Source: Cheiracanthium punctorium (taxonomy: Eukaryota; Arthropoda; Arachnida; Araneae; Cheiracanthiidae). From it: a DNA stretch of 64,000 nt. Below are positions 12,401 through 21,300 of the stretch, one piece after another. The notes below the pieces were generated by a model. That model was not told the DNA's origin. It worked only from the letters and a program-made list of their open reading frames with translations, and ran no database searches. Position numbers and translations under genes: made by a program. Every line of letters starts with the position of its first letter. Position 1 is the stretch's first letter. The stretch covers positions 1-64,000 of the forward strand of contig JAWZYV010016026.1 of NCBI GenBank assembly GCA_038373885.1, in the 5' to 3' direction.

Positions 12401-15326
12401 TACTTAGTGATATTATGATTGACCCCCCCCCCAAAAAAAAAAGGCTACTATAAGATTTATTAATTTTCAAAATGCTGTTCCAGTGATCTCTCCAGAGAGT
12501 TTTGTCAGCTAGGCAACATTATGAAGCTGCTATGTGTAATTTTATTGAATTAAAGCATTCAAAATGATATTCTGATTTTTCTGTTACACGGTCAGTAAAA
12601 CTTGTCATGTGATGTGCCTGGGCAAAAAGGCCTGATGTTCATTCAAAAATTATACATGTACAAATGTGAGTGATGTATAGAAACAATTGCAAGCATTGAC
12701 AAGATCCTTTACGTACCCTTAAGTCACAAGGCATTTAATCCAATGACTTGGAGGCCAAGGACAAAATTGAAGTCATCCTCACCAACACATTACAAACTTT
12801 ATAGTGGTTAGTGATTGTTTTAATATGTTTCACACACACTTGTATGTGTGATACTTTTAAATATATGGGGTGTTTTAAACTTATCTGGCACAATTGTAAA
12901 GGAATATAGAGGAAACCAAGGTGATTCAGAATTACATAGCAATGCAGAGCCAAAATTTTCCCGTTTATAATCACATCTGAAATTTATTTTGCTTTTAACT
13001 TTATTTTTCAGGATAGTTTAAAGTGCATGCTAAATTGTTTTTGAATATTGCTTTATATGTCTATACCAATAGTGTAAACAAAAATTTTGGGAGAGACAGA
13101 ACTTATTTTACAACATGTAAAATAAGTTTTAAAGTAGAATAGCAATTAGAGATGTATACCGAATAGCATTTTGGCCGAGTAACCGAACATTAAATACCAA
13201 GTAGTAGTATAAAAAGGATCACTGACTAACAAGAATTTTTCTTTTTTGAAATGAAAACATGTATAACTGCCTTTTAAATTAACAAAAATTCAATAAAACA
13301 CAACATTAAAAAAGTTATATTGAATTTATTCATACATAGGATATAATTGTTTTATTTTAAATTTTATTATTTAATTTGTCTAAAAAAATGTGTTCAGATT
13401 GATACATTATTTATAAACTTGATCATTAAAGTTTCTTATTTTAAAATATGGTTAGATAAAAACTGAATATAGGTGCATTTTTTCATGTGAAGTGTGTCGA
13501 AAATTTTGCAATAACATGTATGTAGACTGTCAATAATTAATTGAAAGTTAGTTTTAGACAACTAGTGAGATCAAACACTGCTTTGCTTGATCAAGCTTAG
13601 CAAATTACTTAAAACATAACCACCAACTAATTTTTAGAATATATAGTAAAATTTTGTTCTGACAAACTTCAATTTTACAAAGATTTTAGATTAACAAAAT
13701 AAATATTCCTATTTAAAGAAAATAATGTATTACAAATTCAGTCATAAGTATTCAGTCATACAAGTTCAGGCAGTTTCACTTTAACGAATTATTCAGATAT
13801 TTATTTCAGATGTATTATACAATTATTAAAAAGCCAAGCTGTGCAACTATTCAGTGTAGCTGACATGAGATAGATGTCCTCCATAACCCACTTGAAAAAG
13901 TGTAATCAATTTAACATTTATGATCCAAACCCAGAGACACCAGAAAAAAAATTCTACAATTCGCAAATGTTTTCATGAAGTAGTAAATGCACATGGTACT
14001 TTTAGGGGTCTGTTTAGGAGAAATTTTGGGTCCGTTAAAGCCTCTTCACAAAATATTTTATCCTAAAAACGGACCTTTCACAAAATATTTTATCTTAAAA
14101 AATGGACCCTTCACAATATTTTTCATTTGAAAAACGGACCTTTCACAAAATTCTTCCTATTGTGAACAGCCGCCCTTTCACAAACATGGGTTTAACAGCA
14201 TTAAACATTTAATATTTTCAAATAAAACGAATTTTCCCAACATGAACTGATGCGTGAAAAATTCTTCACCAGTTTATAGTTTTTTAAAGTAGGACTTTCA
14301 ATAAAATGTCTTAAAATGGAACTTTAATTTAATACTAAACTTAAATTTGTATATAATATATATTTTATAATAATTCCCGAAAACAAGACTCCTTTTTTTT
14401 CACAAATTCACAAATGCAGGACCCTGGCAAGAAAATTCTGATTGAATGCTAATTTCAGATTCACAAAATTGTAAGTAAATTTTTCCACAATTTCATAAAA
14501 ACAGGACCCTGTCTGAAAAGTCTGGACAGACCCCTGACTTTTCCAGCTTCATCAACAAAGCACTACGTACTTGCTTTAATGATAGAAGTGAAAAAGGAAA
14601 AAAAATTCTTTCTGTGCAGAAAAAAAAGTTATTAAAAAACTGACTGCCCATTTGTCTGGTAGAAATGTAATAAAAACTTTCCAATTTTGTCCAAAATTGC
14701 TAAGAAATTCTTGCGTACTGTCTAACTCTGCTTACAGCAAGCAGGTTACATCTATAATTTTAAAAAATCACGCCACCCCAAAATATAGAACAATTGGTGT
14801 TTTTAACATCATAATTTGCAATTTATAAAATTAATTGTTACAATCTTTTTTTAAATAGCATTTCAGTGTACTATTTTTATCAATTATTTCTTTGTCAAAG
14901 ATCAATCAATACAGCTTTAAAAGTGACTAACTGTTAGTTTTTATTCTAGAATGTATTATTATATATTAAGTTTTTTAAAATTATTGTATATGTATTATTT
15001 ATATTTGCCTATTATTTTACAAATCATGTTTTACAAAATTATTTTAATAATGTTTAAAAGTACTAAAATTTTACGAGTACTCGGAGCATCTCTTATAGTA
15101 ATGTTTTCTAGTTAGCTAAACATTGTTATGATTCTATACTACAATCTATATTTAGTTTCATACTTTTAAGTTAATATTCCAAACTATTTTGTAAAAATAA
15201 TCTAAATATATTTTCAATATAATAAGTCTAAAGCTTCAAACAGATATTTATACCAAATCATTCTGCAACTATTCCAGGATAAAATAAAAAATAAGTAGGG
15301 TAGATAATATACGTTATCACACATAC

Positions 15327-15357
<31 letters not shown>

Positions 15358-18300
15358 ATAAATGGTTCATAACCTTTTTTGAAAATTAATTTTGTTTGTG
15401 TACAATCCAAGTATTTAGATTAAGAAAGAATGGTGGATTTTACTATTATTATTATTATTATTATAATTCACAGGGATAAAGGAGTTAAAGTGGAGCTTGG
15501 CATACCAGAGGATTTATGGGATAAGCCTTCAGCTGAAGTTACTAATTTGAAAATGCAGGCAAGTTTTAGACTTTATTTTTCCACCAATCTGGGTTTTGGA
15601 AAAATACCTTTAATTGTGTAAAAAAAAAAAAAATCTATCCAGTCATGCTAAGTCAGAATTGATAATGAAACATTACTTTAGTAAAATTCTTTATTTTCAA
15701 ACATTAAAACTGATTTTTTTTTAAATTGGGTTTTACTGTTTCACATTTATAATTGTGTTGCTACATTTATTTGAGTAAGCAAGCACTAAAATTAAAAAAT
15801 AAATAAGTAAACAGTAACAGAAGAGGAAGGAAATGTAACATGAACAGATAAGTACATAGCGCCCTTCTTTTCCCTTAAATTTAAAGTCAATTATTTTACA
15901 TATAATTTTTACTCCTTTTGAGCTATATCATTTTATGTTACAAAAGTATCAAAAATATTTAATTAAAAATTTAATTTATTAGGGCTCTCTAGTATCTGCA
16001 TTACATAAAATGCTGAGCTAATTTGATTTAAAAAAAATTTTAATTGAAAATACTGAAAAAATATTTTTAATGTGTAATGCAGAGCTTAGACTTCTCACTA
16101 TTTTTAGCAGTTGTCACTATCAGTAACTATTTTTCACAGTTGGTCACTTTTCTCACTTTTTTAAACATAAAGTTCATTCAAACTATATTTAGTGGAATAA
16201 AAACTAAATCCTCCAGCTGACTGCTCTTATGTCACGTAGTTCTCCTCTAATTTTTTCCTTAACCTCTGGCCTCTTGGAGATAAGAACTTGAACAATAATA
16301 GGCTTTTAAACACGTACGCTCAAAGCTTACGTATTCACAGCAAGAGTTGAAATGGAACTGAACTCCTGGATGTGATCTGCTTCTTTTACATAGGCTGACC
16401 AAAGAAAAGCCAATCAATCGCATGGTTTGATTGCATAATACTAATGCTTGGAAACTGGCATAGCCAGAAATTTTTATGGGGGGGAGAGGGGAGGGGAGGG
16501 GTACAACAAGTGCAGCTCTCATATATGTATACGTGTGTGTGATAAGGCAGTAAAGAATATACATTTGTATAGCAAAAAATTCCTCATGGGAGGGGGGTGA
16601 CCCCCTCTACCCCCTTGACTACACCACTACTTGGAAGCAAACATTACAGGCCCATTAGTAAAGTTGCGCAAAGCCTGTCAACTTTTTGGTCAAATATTGT
16701 TAAATTTCTTGCCAAAAAGAAGTCTCCAAAAAAGAAATCATGTAAATGATGTCATCAATACTTTTTGAGAATTAATTCGATAAAACCAGGGTTGGTTTTT
16801 TGACATGACAGGTAAAAACCGTGTTTTTACTGGCAAAAACTGTCAAAAACCTACTTTATTTTATGATACAGCGAACAATAAATTTCTATATAAATTTGTC
16901 TTAGCTATTAAAAACTAATTAATTATAGTATTGTGAACATGTATAATTATTTTATTATGCTTTTAAGTCAAAAAATAACTAAAAATGTAAAATATTAAAA
17001 GTTATTAAATTTTGATACATACCTTTAAGGTTTTGTGATGAAATTTAAAAACAGAATTTTGCACTTATAAAATATTACTTTTTATTTTATTTTATATTTT
17101 AAGATACACATGGATGCCTGCATAATCTTAAAATATTTATCCAAAATTTATAACCACCCCAAATAAAGAACCACTGCTGCTTTTATCGAACTAAAACTGT
17201 CATTTAATAAAATAAAAATTTAAAAAATCACAGTAATACAAACCAAAAATGTATGTAAAATGACATTTTAGCAATCCGAATCGCTGCTTTGAAGCGTGTG
17301 ATAGAAAGTTTCTCAAGTTCGTTTCTTTAGTGTTCTTTCCTACAGCTAAGATTTTACAATAAATTCTTAGGCTGGAATACTTGTAGCTCTTAGAGATGAG
17401 ACGGGCTCATGAAAAATTTCTCCTTTATTGAACATACTCCTTGAAACAGATTTTAAAAAGTGATTCATGGGGAAAATGAAAGTTCAGTCAACTCCGGCTT
17501 ATAGTGAACCTCTGGAGACCATCCAATTTCGTCCACTATATCCGAAGTTCACTAAAACCCAAGTGTCTTCATGATGGATAGAGATACTGTGTGTGAATCG
17601 AGACTAATGGTTTGCGATCACTATATCTGATGGTTCACTATAACTGGGTTCACTATAACCAGAGTTGGCTGTACTTATAAAAAAAATATCGGCACTGACG
17701 CCTAGAAGGTGCGTTAAGCTCTTTGGATATTTCAGAACGGCGGATTATATTCATTAGTCATCACATCCGACATTATTTGATAAACATATGGAAAAATAAA
17801 GAATTAGAAGTGCATTGAGAGTTTGCAACTATATTTGTCTTTAATTTGCACAAACAGCAAAATTCATTGTATTCTATCAATGAAGTAATTGGATTTTTTT
17901 TTTTTTTTTTTAAATGTTTAACTGAAATTTCGGGCTTGGGCGGGCTCGGGTTCCGACTTAAATTATATTGCTCGGGCGGGCTCGGATTAAAAGTCCTTGG
18001 GCTCGGGCTTCAAAAAATGAGCCCGAACTCATCTCTAGTAGCTCTCCCCCTCCCACCCAATGAAAAAAATCATCTAATCAGAATTTCTAGGGTTTAATAC
18101 ATAAAATGCTTCACGGTATTCAAAATTAATAATGGAATGTGTCATAAAATAAAACCTATAAATGTAAAAAAAAAATAATAATATTTATTTTACTTACAAA
18201 ATATAAAACTATGAAGTAATTATGTTGGGAAAATGTAACTTTCCGAATTATATTTTTTTAACGTTAATCCAGTTATTTTTTGTCAAATATCTTTCATAAC

Positions 18301-21300
18301 CTTTATTTAGATACAATCTTTTTATTTAAATTATAATTAGCCGAAATAAAATAGATAGGCAGTGTTACCAAAAATCTGGGTTTTTGACAGTTTTCGACAT
18401 TTTTGACACGATGGTGAAATCCGGTAAAAACCGTCATGGGTCAAAATCTTGCCAACCCTGAATAAAACCCTTTCCTAAACAATGAGTACATTCAAAACTC
18501 CCTATCTCGCATTCTAGTTGACCAATTTTGATGCAACAAATGCAAATTTCAATTATTTGATGTACAGAATTCATATTTTAGGCTACATTTAATCCAGAAT
18601 TACCCAGAAATTCGTGACAATATTTTGTTTTCAATGACCCCATTTTCAAGCAACAAATCAATAGTTTTTGAAGCCGTTAAAAAATATGACTGGTTCAAAA
18701 CTTCTTTTAAAGTGATTATTAACTGATTTTTGAAGTCGGTATTTGTAGCCTTGCTTTGCTAATGTGTTCCTAAGTTGCCTTGGGGCTCTAGCACTATGGT
18801 ATCGTAGAATATCAGTGACGGATATTTTTTGCTCTCGGATAGTCACATACTACGGATAAATAGCCATGACTCCCCTCTTGGTGCTAGCACGATGAGTGTT
18901 GAATAAAACAAGCGAGTATTTTTGTGCATGCTAAGGTCAATATCGGCACTCAGACCGATCAACCCATCAAAACACACGGCTTCTCCCCTTTTCTTAAACA
19001 AAGGCATTGTCTTCAGAATTTTTGAAGGCTCCGGAGACATCCATCAAGAGTGGAAGCCAGTTTTTGACAGACCTACCGTGCCAGGGAGAGGGGTCGGGTC
19101 CTTTTGTTTAAGTATCTGACACTTCATGTGATACACACAATAAAACCCCATCCATCTTGTACTCTCCAGTACTGAAATGCAAGTTTTCGCCTTCATCCAA
19201 CGTGTCAGGAGAAAACATCATTATTTCCGATAGTGAATGTGACAGTGAAACAATTGCGATAAGATTGTGCTAGAGAACAATTGAATATTTCTGAGACTGT
19301 GACGTCAGGAGAAGAGAAGGCTCGATTTATTTGCTACCGAAAGATTTCCGATGCTATGATGGTAGAGCTCTGGTATATACCCTATTATTCCTAAAAGCTT
19401 ATAAACTTTTTAACACATTTTCATATGTTAATCTAATAAATGATACAGTTAATAAAATATTGTGTAAATTTATCTGTATAATGGTCTAAATTTAGTCACT
19501 ATTTCATAATATTTGGTCACTTTTTTCACTAGTTTTGTTGCTATTTCTTGGGCCGTGCCCTGGTAATGTTCTTTTTAGTTTTCAAAATAATTTTTGGTCA
19601 GAGTATAATATTGGTATGCTGTTAATAGGAATGAAATTTCTCCTTTCAGTGTGAAAATCTGTTAGAGAAGCATGAAGCTGATATTGAAGACTGGTACTTC
19701 AACCACCAAGATGTTCCACTGAAAGAATTTCTGTGTATTCAGAAAGCCTTGCATAAAGGAGACACTGGTAATAATGATTTTCTTTGTGGTTAAAATTTAA
19801 TAGCAAAAATTTTGTGTGATGCACATAGAAATTTTTTAATAGTTAAATTTAAGCACACGCTCTTTTCCTTTTTTTTCATTTTTATGCTTTCTCATCCGTT
19901 TATAACTGATTTTGAACTGATTATTTTGACAGATAAACTGAACCAAAAATTAACTTTAACAGAGACTAATTAATCTGAAAAAATAATTTTAACCAAGCTC
20001 CAAAAGAATTTAGCCGAGAAAAGTGTTATTTTCCCATATCTGCAAAATGAGCAAGATTTGTACTTGAGAATTTTTTCTGCATCTTTATTTATTATAAGCA
20101 GTCACAAGCCCAATGATAACCATATTTGTTATATTAAAATGGCACTAAAAAAATCATATGTAGTAAATATATTTTTTTCATAAGAATTGACCTATTTGAA
20201 AACCCTAGGAAATAAATAGAACTTTTTATGCAAGTTGTTTTATAAATGTCAACTTGTGTAGTCAAAATCACATCTATCATTCTGTGCAGAGTGGACGGCA
20301 CTATTGATTAGAATCCCTACTTGCTGCAGTTTCACCATAGCATACTGAAATGGGATATTTGTGGTAAAAATGAAGCCTCCGGTAAACCACATGAGTCAAA
20401 TAAAAAGTAATTCAGTAGCGTCCCACTATTCTGAAAATTACCTATACCGAATAGAGTTCAGATAACAATGGGGTCAAATGGGAATATTTTGGTACCCCAA
20501 ATCAAATTTATGATTCGCAAAATTAAGATAGGAAAATAGAATAATGCTTATATATTTTTGTGACTAAGAATGTAAATGCTGAAGTTTGAGTTTCCTAAAA
20601 AATAAATAAATAAATAAAAATGCACTATTAAAATTTCTGATCTTTGTGGTGTTGCAATAGTGATGAAGTTACAATGTCAATTCTACCGCATGAGTATTTG
20701 TACAGAAAGTTTTTTTCCTTTCTACAAGCAAATACACCAGTAGTTTGCAACAGTCACTCTTGATTCTGATTGGGCTACCAAATTCCATGAAAAGTATATA
20801 AGAAACTGCATGTGAGAAGTTTTGGAGGAAGGGGGAGGTGGTGGTAAACTATGAAAATCAGGTTTCTTCTAGAAACTAAATTTATTATAATATTGTACAG
20901 TTAAATTTGGGGCCTTGACTTTTCAAGTATTTATTTTTGGATTTAAATTTCTGATTTTGATTTTTGGTTGGTGAACACTGGCACCCTCTGATACTGGCTT
21001 TAGTTAAATTTCTGATCTTGATTTTTTGATATTAATTTCTTAAATTTATGTATTTTGTGTGCTAGTTCAAGTAACAATCAAATCAAATAATCCATACAGA
21101 AGTAAGTTCACATTCCATTTAATAAGATTCGATGCCACCTACTCATAAATAAAAACTTGCCTTATATGTTGTTAGTCAGTGTTTGTGGTTAATGTTAAAA
21201 TCAGTTTTGTGCTTTTAATCTGTTCAATAATTTAAAATGATAATGTTTAATATTAATTTTTGTGCAAGATGATAATTGTTTGATGTTTCAACTGTTCTGG

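Larger units (their letters stand above)
16787..18460. mobile_element. Outer hAT element (1,674 bp) of a three-level nest
   Basis: The left end CAGGGTTGGTTTTTTGAC and the complement of the right end CAGGGTTGGCAAGATTTTGA are flanked by GATAAAAC and AATAAAAC (7 of 8 bases). Subterminal copies of GGTAAAAACCGT and GTCAAAAAC occur at both ends. No transposase. A second hAT element (17391-18037) lies inside it. Confidence 0.75.

Noticed and set aside
16259..16564. 101-codon - strand open frame
   Set aside because: It spans an intron and a G-rich MITE end. Composition and lack of similarity suggest chance.
18922..19119. Opposed open frames in the GC-richer block as a gene
   Set aside because: Both are short, overlap each other antisense and have no splice context or known similarity. 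Kept only as an unexplained island.
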